Source: Trochalopteron elliotii
Taxonomy: Eukaryota > Chordata > Aves > Passeriformes > Leiothrichidae
Length of the DNA stretch: 64,000 nucleotides
Direction of reading: 5' to 3'
NCBI GenBank assembly: GCA_024734555.1
Contig: JANPWX010000252.1
Span: 359,408 to 423,407 of the forward strand
Below are positions 14,040 to 26,537 of this stretch, piece by piece; position 1 is the stretch's first letter; each line of letters begins with the position of its first letter. The notes beneath the pieces are model-generated. The model worked only from the letters and a program-made list of their open reading frames with translations. It was not told the DNA's origin and searched no databases. The translations under genes were made by a program, and so were the position numbers.

Positions 14040-17000
14040 TTCCTGACACACACGTGGTGCAGGGATTCTGACAAGGAGTTTGCAGTTTTTATCTGGGGGA
14101 AGGGTGTGAGCAAGGCCATGGAAAACCCGGAGGTGCTTTGATTTTGATTGCATGGATGATTTAGTATCAATCTAAAAAAAAATAAATTAACAATTTCAAA
14201 GCAACAGTTACACTTGACAGCCAGCCAGGATTTTCTTTTCTAAATAGAGAAGAGAAAGGAAAAGCATTTCCTCACTGTGTACAGTGAGGTCTGTGAAAAC
14301 ACCAGTGAATTTTCTGTTTGTTCAGAATCCCCTCAGAGACATGGATTTGGGTTCATAACTTGTCTGGCCATTACACTTTGGCAGAAATATTAAAACATGT
14401 ATTCTTGTCCTTGCAGCTCAAGTTTCTCTGTACCTCAAACTTTCATTTCATATTGGTTTTAATAGTTTGTTGTTTCAGTCATCTGGTGCTTTTCTGCCCA
14501 CTTTAAAAGCTCCCCACTTCCTTTGTACTGAGTAATACAGTACTTGTTCTGGGTTAGTCATAACAGAGATGAACAGGGAGGAAAAAAGAGACAATACCCC
14601 TCCTCCAAACAACTTGCTTTGTTCCTTCTTCTAAACAAACCTATTTAATGTTAGTATCTTCTAACCAGGTTAAAATCTGCTGGTTTTTTGCAAACCGGAC
14701 TGAATTCCTTACTCAATGTTCACACATTAGCAGCAGGATTCTATATCCCATACTTTGTCTATATCTTAGGATCCCTAAATCCAGTGTTTCTGCTTTGCAG
14801 GGCTCCTCCTCCTTCAGGGGCTGCTCTGTTTTTAGTTGAGCTGTCTCAGGAGCACACACAACAATGTGCCTTTAGGTCCTTCGAAATGAGAAGCTTCCTA
14901 TAAACATTTAAATTTAGTGCATCAATAGAAGCTCTGACACAAATTGTGAAACAAGTTCTGGGGTTTGATTCACCTCTGAAACAGCTTAGGAAGATCTCTC
15001 ATGAGAAATATGTCTGTCTCTGTGTGTCTGTAACTCTTTGTGAGGGTTAAATCTTATGTTGACCAACAGCAAAAAGCAAATTGTGTGTTTGGGTTGGTTT
15101 ATTCTGTGCTTCAGATCTGCTGAGCAGAGGCAGGGTTTGCATCTGTGTGCAGGGGATGGATTCACAAGTGGCATTTCCAGTTGCGTGCACAGCTCTCTGT
15201 CCTCCCCATCTGTATCTCAGCTGTATGTCAGGCAGGATTTGGAGGGATAAAAAAGGAGACGTCATCCTTTTTGTGAGAGGAGCAGCAGGTGCCTTCAGTC
15301 AAAAACAGGCAGCAGCAAGGGCACAAGCCAGTGAAGCAGGGCCAGATCTTTGGGCTGGTCCCTGGGGTTTGCTGTTGGGGAGCCTGGTGGCATTGGGGGA
15401 GAGAGGGAGTGGGATTGGTGTCAGTGCCCATTCCCAGAGCTCTGCTGCAGGGATCTGACAGCTCAGGCAGAGCCAGGAGGGGCTCAGTCCCATCAGCAGC
15501 TCAGAGCCCCACCTGAATGATGGATTGGCCCTTGTAACCCCTGGGGTGATGCCAAGCAGGAGACCTCTGACTCCTCTCCTAGTAAACCTCCATAGCAAAG
15601 GGCAATTCCCCCTGCCAGGCTGCTTTTTTCCCTGGTTTAGAGCTAAAAACAAGAAGCAGGCTAGGTAATGTCTCAGATGGGATTTACTCCCCTGCAGCAC
15701 TGCTAAGTCATGGATGAGGTGTGATCAGGTCTCAACTGGTGCCCAGCTCCTGTTGGGGATGGGACAAGCCCTGGAAGTGCTGGAGGGAACAAGAGCTTCC
15801 CTGTGCTGGGATTGCACAACCTCCTCTGTCAGAGGTTCAGCGTGACCTCTGCCTGACTCATGTTTTTTCCTCCTGTTACCAATAAGAGCTTTTTCCTCAT
15901 GAGTCACTTTGAAACGGTTTGTGTGTGTTCAGGGGAAAAAGAAAAAAAGAGAAAAAAACAATCAAAGAAAAAAAAAAAAAAAACAAAACCAAAAAAACCC
16001 CAAAGATTTTCCTGAGGAACAGTTTGCTGGTGAGACAGAACAAATCACTGGGTACTGTCAGGGACTGTTTTGCCTGCACAGTTCTGTTAATGAGCTCCTA
16101 GAGCTGTCAGAGATTTTTTTTTTTACTGTCATTTGTGTTTGTCCCTTCATTTTAATGCTTTCTTCTCTGAAATGCAACAGTGGAAAACACAAGAGCTACT
16201 CTTTACTCTTTGGATGCCTGAAGCTCAGGGAAACAATGATCCCTTCAAGAATTTGTCAGATTAGCTGAGTCCATCCTAACACAGACCTGAAATATGCTGG
16301 CAAAACTGTGCTTGTTCTCTTCCACTTTCTTCTCAGGTAACAAAAACGAAAGCACATTTATAGTATTGTAGCTGTGACTCTCAAAAGGTCTGAAATACTG
16401 GGATTTCTGCCCCTTCCCATCCCCATGGCTTCCTTGCAGTGGCAAATTTGACTTGTGTGAGCCAACAGCCCCAGAGCTCTTGTGGCAGTGAATTCAAATC
16501 CCTGGAATCACATACAAGCATTTTAAGTCTGAGAGCTGAGTAGCTCCTGAGAAATTATTTTCTCTGTAGGGAGTAGACATTAATGTGCTCATTGCATGTA
16601 TTCATTTTCAGAAGCAGGAGTAAGTTTGCATGCTGATGGCAGGAATGGTTTGGTTTTTGCATTTGGCTGCAAAAAGGTTATTTCTGGCTAAGTCAGCCTG
16701 TTCCTCTCTTCACTGGCCTTGCTGATTGATTTAAGCCAGTTTTGACAGATCAGCTGCAGGCTCAAAGACAATTAAGTTTCTGTGGTTTTTGCAAAGTTTA
16801 GGAACTTAGAAGAGGGAAGAAACCTTAGCACTGCCCCACGAAGGGGAAGACTGGCTTGAGCTCAACTCTTGCTAAACATCTGAAATGCCACAGCAGGAGC
16901 AGTTTTGAGACTGCCCTGAGGGTGAGACAAAATTCACAGGACACCAGAAAATGCAGTCATGGTGAAGAAATCTGATGGAAATCAGGTCTCATCTGAACTA

Positions 17001-17245
17001 CTTGTCACCTTCATTGGCAGCATGGTTTTGCCTTTGCCTTCCCACCCTGGATTTGCTCATTTCCACAGGGAGATCTCCAGGACTGGAGGATGGACTCCAT
17101 CCACTCCCACAGCCTGCTGTGGCCATAGCCTGGACTTTCTCAGACTGACAGGTTGTAATCAGCTGTGTGAACCTGCTGAGGTCTCTGAATATTTACTGAC
17201 AGCTGATTCTGAGAGGTTTTTGAGTGGTCGAGGGAGGTGGTTCTG
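14040..17245. other. Intergenic DNA between two LTRs
   Basis: No gene recognised. A purine-rich tract lies at about 15938-16008. The longest overlapping frames (15.05-15.70 kb, both strands) are GC-richer than their surroundings but mutually contradictory and lack domain signatures. Confidence 0.5.
15938..16008. repeat. A-rich low-complexity tract
   Basis: Mostly A with G and C interruptions, including an 18-19 nt A-run near 15966-15984. It is low complexity and I do not assign it to a retroposon tail. Confidence 0.7.
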
Positions 17246-17673
17246 TGTGATGATTCTGGCTTCTTTTTTCCTGCCATGATCAGGATTAATTCACAGGAGT
17301 CAAAATTCATGTTCAGACTTGGATGTTTATTATTTCTTATCTATTTACAGACTCACAAGCCATGAGCTCTAACTAGAAAGTTAGAGAAATGAGGTAAAAT
17401 GGAGAGCTTCTCTATCTCTACCAGGTCTTTTCAAGGACAACCTGTCCAATTATGAAATACCACTTAAATTATTTTTATTTAACCCAATAACTAACTACTT
17501 GAAGTCTGCAATGCGGACTCCATCAACCAATTACAGAAAACCACCCAAACCCATGAAGAAGAAGGAAGAAGAAGATGAAGAAGGACTCAGACAATGCTCA
17601 AAGTCCTCCATCTTAAATGACATGAGTTACTATATACTAAAATCCCAAAATCCAACTTTCCACAATTCCAACA
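17246..17673 (-). mobile_element. Solo LTR, 428 bp, perfect 6-bp target duplication
   Basis: Read on the minus strand it begins TGTTGG and ends ATCACA. The flanking hexamer GTTCTG is at 17240-17245 and again at 17674-17679. It is the same family as the plus-strand LTR at 49662-50093. Shared blocks include 'gttggaatt', 'gattttgggattttagta', 'agatggagga', the TTC/TTCTTC-rich patch, 'catgggtttgggtggtttt', 'agttagagctca' and 'aataataaaca'. The 6-bp duplication fixes both ends and shows the family makes 6-bp duplications. It lies about 3.9 kb upstream of the UMODL1 start codon. Confidence 0.88.
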
Positions 17674-17759
17674 GTTCTGCCCCTCTTCTCTGCCCTCGTA
17701 AGACCCCCACCTGGAATTCTTCATCCAGCTCTGGGGTCAAATAAGAAGGATTTGAACAT

Positions 17760-18226
17760 TTCAGGGTCTATCCAGAGGAGGTCATGAAGATGATCACAGG
17801 GCTGGAACACCTCTGCTATGAAGAGAAGTCTGAGAGAAGCTGGGGTTGTTCATCCTGGAGGAAAGAAGGCTTTGGGGAGATTTTAGAGCACTTTTCAGTA
17901 ACAAAAGGAGGCTTACAAAAAGGAAGGAGATGTATTTTTTATATGGCCAAATAGTGAGAGGAAAAGGGGCAGTGTTTTTAAACTGAAGGAGGGCAGGTTT
18001 AAAGTAGATATATGGAAGAAATTCTTTACTCTGAGGGTGATGAGGGCACAGGTTGCCCAGAGAAGTTGTGGATGCCCCATCCCTGGGAGTGTCCAAGGCC
18101 AGGTTGGATGAGACTTGGAGCAGCCTGGGACAGTGGAAGGTGTCCCTGCCCAAGGCAGGGATTTGGAACAGGATGAGCTTTAAGGTTCCTTCCAGCCTAA
18201 GCCATTCTGTGATTCCATGATTCTGG
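17760..18226 (+). repeat. CR1 LINE, 3' end fragment
   Basis: Sense-orientation CR1 covering roughly the last 460 bp: 'gaggaggtcatgaagatgat', the 'gggctggaacacctctgctatg' region, 'gttgcccagagaagttgtgg', 'ccctgggagtgtccaaggcc', 'ggttccttccagcctaa', and the tail 'ttctgtgattccatgattct'. The long minus-strand frame over 17794-18300 is its antisense shadow. Confidence 0.92.
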
Positions 18227-18979
18227 GTTAAATGATTTAATAGTTTCTCAAGCTTTAGATCCTGTTCATCTACAGGAAGATGAGCTGGCTTCTGAAGCAC
18301 AGAGCAGTTTTTGTTATATTCCCAATGATATATTCCTCAAATATGAATTCCCAATGAGCCCATAATCCTGTTCCCCTCATGCATATCATAGTCAGTCTTG
18401 AAATGTCATGACCATTTTCTGCATCTGAAATAATGATTGCTTTATAGACAAAATAATACAAAGCAAGAAAGAAATGTTCCAGCAATGACCTTTCTGTGTC
18501 AAACCCCTTGCCTAGAGAAGATCAGGATCTTCTAAGTGACTAATTAAATCAGAAGTGAATCTGTCTAAAGCAATAAATGCTGAAAAAGTATGATGAGAAA
18601 GCCTGCTGTCAGCCACAATATTTCAATTACTGATAGTACAGTCTAGGAGAGTCAAATCCCATCTCTAAAAATCTGTGTCTTGATCCTGTAACATTATCCA
18701 CAAATGGATTTCGATGTGGCTTTTAGCCCTTCCTTGTATAAATGGCAAAGTTTAGATCAGTTTAGACATTAGAAATGTAACTGCAGAAAGTATAAACAAC
18801 AGAGCTGGGAGAACTCTGATCATCTCCAGATGACTGTGCCAGGAGGGCTGGGATGAGCTCCTTTCAGGCTGGAGTCCAGCTCACTTCCAGCACCACACAG
18901 CCAGGGCTTTTATTCTGAACATCTTTTCCTTCTCCACTGTCCTTCCTCACCACCAAAGAAAGAGTGGGCAAGTCCTAAG

Positions 18980-19250
18980 ATAGAATCACAGAATCTTTTT
19001 GGACAGGAAAAGACCTCCAAGATCAAAAAGTCCAACTTTTGACTGAAGTTATAACTTTGCCCACCTTTTCCCCAGCCCAGAGCACTGAGTGCCACCTCCA
19101 GCCCTTCTTTGGACACCTCCAGGGATGGGCACTCCAAACTTCCCTGGGCAGCCCCTGCCAATGCTGACAACTCTTCCAGTGAAGAAATTCCTCCTGATGT
19201 CCAACCTGAACCTCCCCTGCAGCAGCTTGAGGCATTTCTTCTTGTTCTGA
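18980..19250 (-). repeat. CR1 LINE fragment, antisense
   Basis: Begins with 'tagaatcacagaatc' (reverse complement of the CR1 tail) and continues with 'gacctccaagatca', 'ggacacctccagggatgggc' and 'ccagtgaagaaattcctcct'. These are standard CR1 3'-end blocks read backwards. Confidence 0.92.
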
Positions 19251-20338
19251 CAGAAAAACAACAAGGAAAACAGACAACACTTACTGTTCCCTGGGAAACA
19301 GACAACACTTACTTAAAAGGGGTAAGGGAGAAGAGACCAAAAATTTAGCTGTGAAATACAACGATGGTGACTAAAAATGTGTTAATATGCAGTCATCCAT
19401 GCATGTACAGATGTTCAGTTACCCAAAATATTGATGAATCTGTATTTTTCCTGTAGGAGACTGTCTGCTTGTGCTGAACAAGTGCAACTCATCACAGTAG
19501 TACAAAGAGCATGTGCTGCTGCAGGGGATGCAGGACATAATCTTAAACTTGCTGCAATTAATACAGGACAAGATGTGGCTGGCAGATGTGAAAAGGGCTG
19601 CACAGGACACAGAATGCATCCTTAATTGCCTGAGTGTCTTTTCCAGTGTCTGCCTTGCTACAAAGTAAATTTCTGTGAGCCTAACTGGTGGTAACTGGAG
19701 TAATAATGCTGATGTAAATCAGAACCTCAAAGAATTTGTAAATTGCAAGGTAAATCCTGAGATACAAATGATTTCTGTACCCATTTCTTGTTTGGATTAA
19801 TTGTTCACTGACTTTTCTCAAATTTTTATTTGAAAAGGGGGTTCTGCACATTCTGTATTTAGGAACCATTTAATTCACTACTGCAATGGAGTTCGAACTC
19901 ATAAGCAATCCAATTCACATGTCAGTCTGGCATTACCTATATTTGAAATTGGAGAAGACATATACTTCTTTATAGGAGGGACCAAGTAATTTCTAAGGGC
20001 TAAATATCTGGTTTTTGTCAGTGCTGGCCAAAAAAATTCAACCAAGATATTTTTCCTGAAAATTTAGATAGTTCAAAAAGAAAAAAATACAGATTATAAA
20101 GAGAAATATTTATATTTGAACATTGAATTTCACTGACTAAAGTCCTCTTTCTTATGATTATTTATTTATTAGTGGGGTTTTTAAGTCAGATGGCATCCTC
20201 TGCCCAGCCTACAGCCAGGGGCTTCTTGTTGCCTTCCTGACAGGAGGTGCAAGTGGTGCATCTGTGGCTGCAGCCTGGCAAGACATCCTGTGTTAAGGTG
20301 CACATTCCCCTTACAGCAGAAATATTTCCACACCAATT

Positions 20339-20560
20339 CTTTCTTTTTCTTTTTTATTTTTTTTTTATTGACGCATTCTACAATATGGATTTTCATTTTT
20401 GTTTTTTGGGGTTTTTTTTTGGTTTTTTTTGGTTTTTTGGGGTTTTTTTTTGTTTGGTTTTGGTTTTTTTTGTTTGTTTGTTTGTTTGGGTTTTTTTGGT
20501 TTTTTTTCTGGGCAAGCTTTAATTTTTCTTTGTTTTTTCTTCCTTTTAGTTTTCTTTTCT
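20339..20560. repeat. T/G-rich low-complexity tract
   Basis: Over 200 bp made mostly of T with GG and GTTT interruptions ('ggttttttgggg', 'tttgtttgtttg'). It generates false Phe-rich frames on the plus strand. Confidence 0.85.
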
Positions 20561-21313
20561 CCTTGATGAGCTTAATATTTAATTTTCCAAGCCAGAAGAA
20601 CTGCTCACAAGTGCCCCAATGCTACACAAGACCCCAGCTCTGCTACCTGAACATACACAAATGAGAGGGTCTGTGCTTCCAGATCCCTTTCATCCACCTG
20701 AAATTGTCTGGAACACTGGGATACCTATTTAAGTGCTTCTCTGAACATATTGCCTCAGCTCCAAGAGCTGTACCTGTGATTTTCCATCCTTTAGTGTCAG
20801 CTCCTCATAAAATATCACCCCGTGTTCACTCCTTGTCTTTCCCTGAGCCAAGTGACATTGCACTGAAGTTATTGTCACGTGTTGTGAAGCTGGAGGCTCA
20901 TCTATCTTGGGAATGTGCCTTGATTATTTAGACAATGAAAAAAAAAGAGATTTTTGGTTTCTCAGACCTGATTCACACCCTGCTTAACGAGGTTCTTGAT
21001 TGCCTGGCATTGCTGTGTCTTAGGGGATGCTGGAATTGCAGTGAAATGAGGAGCACAGTGACAGCAACTGGACAAACACCTTAAACTCAGGAATAAACAT
21101 TCACAGAGATATTTGCTTTTACTCTTAGTTTGCTTTCAAGCAACACAACTGAAGGCCTTCAAAGTAGTACCACCTGATGTGTGGACAGGAGTTGAATTCA
21201 AGATGTTTGTACCTGATATTTGAGGTGTGCAAGGTCTGGCTCCCAGATGTTGAGTGTTTAAGGCGTGAGAGGGAATTAGTGCTCTGAAGGATGAACAGGG
21301 ACTAAACCAGCAG

Positions 21314-21321
21314 TTATAAAA
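21314..21321 (+). promoter_or_regulatory. Possible TATA box upstream of UMODL1
   Basis: A TTATAAAA element about 290 bp before the start codon at 21610. Spacing and composition are compatible with a core promoter, but such AT strings are common here and no transcript evidence is available. Confidence 0.2.
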
Positions 21322-21609
21322 TGCCTTTTTCTCAAAGTCAGGCCAGGGGAGCCAAGTTGAACAGGCAGAAGAGGCAGCTTCCCCTCTGGAGAACACAAAT
21401 CTCTGGAGAGAACACAAAGGAGAGAAAACCAGCAAAATTCCCAGCGGAGCATCTTTGTTTCTGTTGCCAGCAGTTATCACCTCCCTGCAAGAGGTAAAAA
21501 ACCCAGAGCACCTTTTCCCCTGATCCAAAAGCCTTTGTGTAAGGACAGCCAAGCTCTGCAACCTTGGAAACAAAGGGACAAGGAAGGTTTATCCAGGTTG
21601 GGCCCTACC

Positions 21610-21685
21610 ATGGCTAGGATCACTCTTATTTCTGTTCTCATCCTCTGGGCAGCCACACGGCAGGGAAGGGGAGATGAAATTACAG
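21610..21685 (+). CDS. UMODL1: UMODL1 exon 1: start codon and signal peptide
   Basis: ATG in a strong initiation context (ACCATGG). It encodes a basic N-terminus (M-A-R), a hydrophobic core rich in Ile, Leu, Val and Trp, then a polar stretch ending in D-E-I-T: a typical cleavable signal peptide for a secreted or membrane protein. The exon ends at TACAG|GTGAGT with one leftover base (phase 1). That base joins the EMI exon to give the 'EKGLSLLGY' start seen in mammalian UMODL1. No other start is compatible with this splice. Confidence 0.85.
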
Positions 21686-23312
21686 GTGAGTGATGCAAAC
21701 AAAGAGGACAGCTTAGTTTGGATGTTGGATGGATATTTCTTTGAAATAAACCAGCCAAGGTGGCCACTCTCTGGAGAACTGGCAATGTCCCAGCGACAAT
21801 TTAAGAATCCTCTGTCGATAATTGAACAGAGAAAATCTAACCAAGCAAAACCCACAACCTTTGTCCCCAACCTTTCATCCCCAGGAAGAATCCTTGTCAT
21901 TTCCTTTGTGCCAGAAATGAACAAGGAAAATTTCTGCTTTGTCTTCAGTATTGTGCAAATTTTAATGAAAATTGTCTTTAAAATAAGCTTTAGCAGGAAA
22001 TGATGTAGTAATGTGCCTGGCAAATTCCTAGGGATGCATAAGATGGAGCTGTGGAAAACATGCTTAAATTTCAGCTGTGGTATGGGCTGTAATTTTGAAA
22101 AACCCTAACCCAACTGTAAATGCTAAATGAACCCCTAATTTACTCTTTATTTCTGGTTTGATTCATTTAGATGAGAAAATACTGTGATTTTTGACTGCTC
22201 TTCATCGTTTTTCTTCACTTAAGTGGTTTTGTGAGTCTCAGTTAAATATAAACCATATTTCCTAGGACCTTGAAGACATTTCTGTTATTCTGTTAAAGCC
22301 ACAGCTGAAAAGAGGTTTGCAGAGATTAGGGCCAATAGAACTCCCATCCTAGTGCCATATAAAGTAAATGGTGTTGACTTTAAAATTTGGAATTTGTAGA
22401 AAAATTGAGTCCATGATCCATTTCTTTTTTCATGTTTTAGAGTGTTTGCATTTCAAAACTACCCTCCATGAACCTGTTCCAACCTTATTTTTAAGGTTAT
22501 GTCAAGACAAGAGAGGGGCTTATCTTTCAGTCTTCCTGCTCTCCAGTGAGAAAAGGTTTTGCAGATCCCAGCTCACAGTGGCTCCTGTGGCACCTGCGTG
22601 GTGAAGTTTTCAGAATTGCAGCTCTGTCTGTAGCATAAATGCTATGAAGCATTTTTTTTAATTGCTGGGTTTTTTTTTGGTCATGCTCTCAGTTCTGATC
22701 TGGGTTTAACCTTGAGTTCCAAGGAGCCTGTTCCTGTGCAGCCTTTGCTCCCAGGCTTTCCTCTCAGTGTTTGTTTCTATTAATAAAGGGTTTGCTTTAA
22801 TTGTTTATGCTCTTGCTTAACACGAAAAAAAAATTGGTATTTTCCCTGATGGTGCTGAAAGCTGATGGTTTCTGAGACAAAATTCTAAAATCCAGAAATG
22901 ATAGGTGTAACATATCCATGCTAATGGCAGGTGACTGCCTTCTGCTGTGCCATTGACTTCAACTTTGAGTGGCTGAAAACAACAGGCAGTGCATTTTAAT
23001 TCCATTTGATCGTGCCATAATCCCACAGATGGGAGTAATGAGAACTGAAAGCCAATTTGCTAAAGAGCCCAAATTGATTCAAGCCACACTGCTCAGCAGC
23101 AAACTGCTGTCAGCAAAATAATTGAACTCTGTGAGTGTCAAAGCTTGTTTTGAATGGTGTGGAAGTGATGGATGGGGCAAAGGGTGCTGGTGGTGCTGCA
23201 CCTTTCCCTGACACCTTCAGTCCAACTTCTTGCACTGAGAACATCTTTTTATACCACCACAGCCTTATCTCAGAGCTTCTCTATGCTTTGGCAGCCTCAT
23301 TCTATACCTACT

Positions 23313-23342
23313 GTGTGTGTGTGTGTATATATATGTACATAG
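23313..23342. repeat. Compound GT/AT microsatellite
   Basis: A (TG)n run followed directly by (TA)n and 'tgtaca', within UMODL1 intron 1. Confidence 0.85.
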
Positions 23343-24248
23343 TATCAATGTTTAAGTATGAAATATGACTTCATATCTGCTCTGACAGCTGTAGCTTCCA
23401 ATTATAAACTGTGTCTAATTCTACACCATCTTATTCTCAGTTTCATACCTGTATTTATGTTGCACATTGCTGTAGAGACTAAGCCAGCTCAGCTGACACT
23501 GGAATTTTTAGCTTTCCAGTGCTATGTCCTCGGTGCAGCCTCAGCTCTGCACGGACAACACGAACCCTCAGTGCTCTCCTTACTCAGTTTTTCCCTTCCA
23601 GTCCCTGCTTTGCTCTTGCCAGGCTCTACGTGAGCTCTGGAGAAAGGGAGGGATCACAGGGATGAGGAACAAGGCTGAGTTCTTGCTTCTTACCTGCCCT
23701 ATTCCCCTCTAACCTGATTTTATATAATAACAGTCTGATTCCTTAATACAGGAGTTTCTCTGTGTCATTTTCATAGAACAATTTTTGTCCTGCTCCTGCC
23801 TCCTTCCCTGGTCACAACAGATGTTTGTGCACTTTCTCCAGGGAAAGGCTATAACCAGAATTATTTAGGTATTAATTCTATTCCACTCTGGTTATTTAGC
23901 TATTCAGGTTACAAACTTATTAAAAAACAACAAAAAAAAAAAAAGTTGAAGCAAGATTTTTTTCCCCCTTACACCTACATGCCTGGAAGCATTTGCAGAG
24001 AAAGGTATTCTTGGAGCAGTCTTAACACATGGCAAGGGAATGCTTTCCAAAATGCAATGACAGCTGCCTGCTTCTTGTCAGGCACTTGTGCCTCATGTGA
24101 GGTGTTAATGGATCAAACACTTTGAATAAAAGGCAACCCTTGATCTCTGATTCCTGCTCCAGAACCCACATTTGTTCTCCTTTCCCATTCTCCCAGAGAA
24201 TTATCCTAAAGTTAGCCAGAGGGAGAGGTCACCTTGCTTTCTCTGGCT

Positions 24249-24288
24249 CACTTCTCCTTCCATTTCCTCACTTCTCCTTCCATTTCCT
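24249..24288. repeat. Two-copy 20-bp tandem repeat
   Basis: The unit 'cacttctccttccatttcct' occurs twice head to tail in a pyrimidine-rich patch of intron 1. Confidence 0.8.
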
Positions 24289-26294
24289 CCTGCACAGCCA
24301 TGCCCTGCTCAGAGCTCCATCCCAGCCTTTGGATCCTCCCCTGGCTCAGGCAAGGTCTGGGCTTGAGCCAGGCTTTGAGACAGGCTGGGTGTCTTCCTGT
24401 CCCCCTTGACCACTTCTTTCCACCCCCTGCTTAGGGACAAAGAGCAGCCCTGGTGCCTTTGGGGATGGGGAGACCTCTCAGCTTCTGTCCCCAGAGCTTC
24501 AGGGGGAGAACACAGAGGTTGCCCTGCTGGAGGCTGCCCAGGGGGAAGAAGCAGGGACTGGGGTTTCCAGCAATGCCCTCACTCTCAGTATTTTCCTGCT
24601 GACCTGCTCTAAGCAGCAGCACAGATTCCCTGGAGCCTGCTGGCAGCTCTCTGGCTCTCACAGGCACTCCCTGGAGCACAACCCAGCATCAGCTCTGCCT
24701 TTTGCTGCAGGAGGAAGGCACAGATGAGTGGAACAGAGCAGGGCTGGGCTTCCAGAGGCCATTTCTAGACACCAAGTCTAGTTCATATTTTCTTCTGGAC
24801 TGTCCCTGCACTACAAATGGATCCTTCTCTCCAAAGCTCTTTTCCTAGTCCTGCTCAAACTGCACGAATATATTTTGCTTTGCTGGAAAGTTCAGTTTGA
24901 AAAGCTGAAAAAAAGACATTGGAAACAAATATCTTTTGTTTAGCAATAATTAATGCTAAATGTGATAAAAGCACAGGATTCTTAAAAGCCTGACAATTCT
25001 TTTTTTCCCCTTCTTGAATTGTTTTTAAGATGTTTCATCTTTTCAGGCAGGAGATAAGCTCTACTAATAAGATAAACTGTAAATGTTTTAATTGTATGCC
25101 TGTTGTGTATATCGTGTTAGCTTCAGTCTGTCTGTTGGCTGACCCTGGTGCCCTCAGAGCTCTCAGAAAAAAACCTCCAGCCCTGCTATATTTGAATCTC
25201 TGCAGCTAATTCATATTTATCCTTATTAAAGTTTCTTCTGCTTTGGCTAGAGGATGATGCAGGCGTTTTAATTCCATCTGATCCGTTTCCCAAACGGGAC
25301 ACAGGGTGACTCAGCCCCTCTGGCTTCTACAACATCTCATTAGGAGCCAGCCTGATGTCTGTGACATGACTGTAGGTTGCTTACTGCTAATTCTTAAACT
25401 CCATCTGCTTTTGTTGCTGTTGGTGGGGTTTCTTTGTGTTTTCTATGTGTTTTGTGTTTGGTGTTGGGTTTTTTTTCCCCATCCCTGCTGAAGTATTTCA
25501 GTTTTAAGTGAAGCACGTAACAAGTTCGCTCCTCATCATGAATGGTTTCAGAACTCTGGGAGCTGAATCCCATCCCCAGACCTGTGTGAAATGATGCAGT
25601 TAATGACCTTATCACTGACTTTGTTTATACTCAAAGTCAATGAACCTCTGCAGGTTTCCAATGGCGTGATCAACAAGGTCTGCTACAAATGCAGAGAGGC
25701 AGCATGGGATCTCCAGGAGTACCTTTTGTGTCAGATACCTGGAAGTGCTTCCCAGTGATGCATGAGTCCCCAGCTTTAGCCTAGGGTGATGTCTGAAGGA
25801 TGTCTTGTTCCAGACATCGACTGTGACTCATCTGCCCATGAGTTCCTCACCCTTTGTTCCCTTTACAGTCAGTGGAGAGTGATGAAGGCTTTGGCAGCAG
25901 GAGGCTGGAGTGGGCTTTTAAACTACTTGGATGACTCTACCCTATTGTGCTCCACTGTTAATTTATATTAACATATGTAAATTTCCTTAATAGTAACTTG
26001 AGTTAAATTGCCCTTTTCCCTCCTCACACCTGAAGGCACCAAGAACTCTTTGAATTTCCTGCCGATCTTCATCCTGTTGTGACCAAAGTGATGCCTGTGA
26101 CAAGCAGTCACCACCAATCCTTTCTTGTGTCTGTTTTCTGAAGTGATGTTCTTCCCAGCATCAGCCTTCCCTGGAAATCATCATCTCTGTTGGTTCTGTC
26201 ACTGCTTTCTTATAACACTGGGTACTGAAGGGAACTTCTGCTCCAGGGTGACAAGTTAATGCTGATGCCTTTCTTTCCTGTTTCTGTTTCCTAG

Positions 26295-26537
26295 AAAAAG
26301 GCCTCTCTCTGTTGGGGTACCATCTCTGCAACTACACCCTGACCAGAAGTGTGTTTAAAATGGTTGCCTACCAGAAGTCCTATGAGAAGAACACCTCCTG
26401 TGGAGGGTGGATCCCATGGATGGTGTGTCCCCAGACACACCACAGAACAGAGTTTCACAGCATTCAGGTCCATGAAACCATCACTCTCACAGATTGCTGT
26501 GAAGGATATGAACAAGTTGGACTCTACTGCTCTCTAG
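26295..26537 (+). CDS. UMODL1: UMODL1 exon 2: EMI domain
   Basis: An 81-codon exon, phase 1 in and phase 1 out (acceptor CCTAG, donor GTAAGT). It encodes a cysteine-rich EMI domain with the hallmark 'SCGGWIPWMVCP', two further cysteines upstream (LCNYT), and the closing 'TDCCEGYEQVGLYC' motif. EMI domains are N-terminal protein-interaction modules of secreted proteins such as emilins and multimerins. All expected Cys residues and the WIPW core are present and there is no stop or frameshift. Identity with the mammalian UMODL1 EMI exon, as I recall it, is high, making this the best single anchor for the gene identification. Confidence 0.95.

Larger units (their letters stand above)
18227..21609. 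other. Intergenic / UMODL1 5' flank
   Basis: Holds an antisense CR1 copy (about 18980-19250), a T/G low-complexity tract (20339-20560) and the presumed UMODL1 promoter. No 5' untranslated exon can be placed from sequence alone. Confidence 0.5.
21686..26294 (+). other. UMODL1 intron 1
   Basis: Begins GTGAGT and ends CCTAG. It contains a GT/AT microsatellite (23313-23342), a two-copy 20-bp tandem repeat (24249-24288) and otherwise unremarkable noncoding sequence; no further exon recognised. Confidence 0.7.

Noticed and set aside
15047..15700. Cluster of overlapping 60-133 codon frames on both strands
   Set aside because: GC-richer DNA with few stops; contradictory frames, no domains, no splice signals that link to anything.
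17794..18300. 168-codon minus-strand open frame
   Set aside because: It is the antisense of a CR1 3' end; no domain and no splice context.
20247..20664. Phe-rich 'membrane protein' frames
   Set aside because: Produced by the T/G-rich low-complexity tract; two overlapping frames look alike for the same reason.
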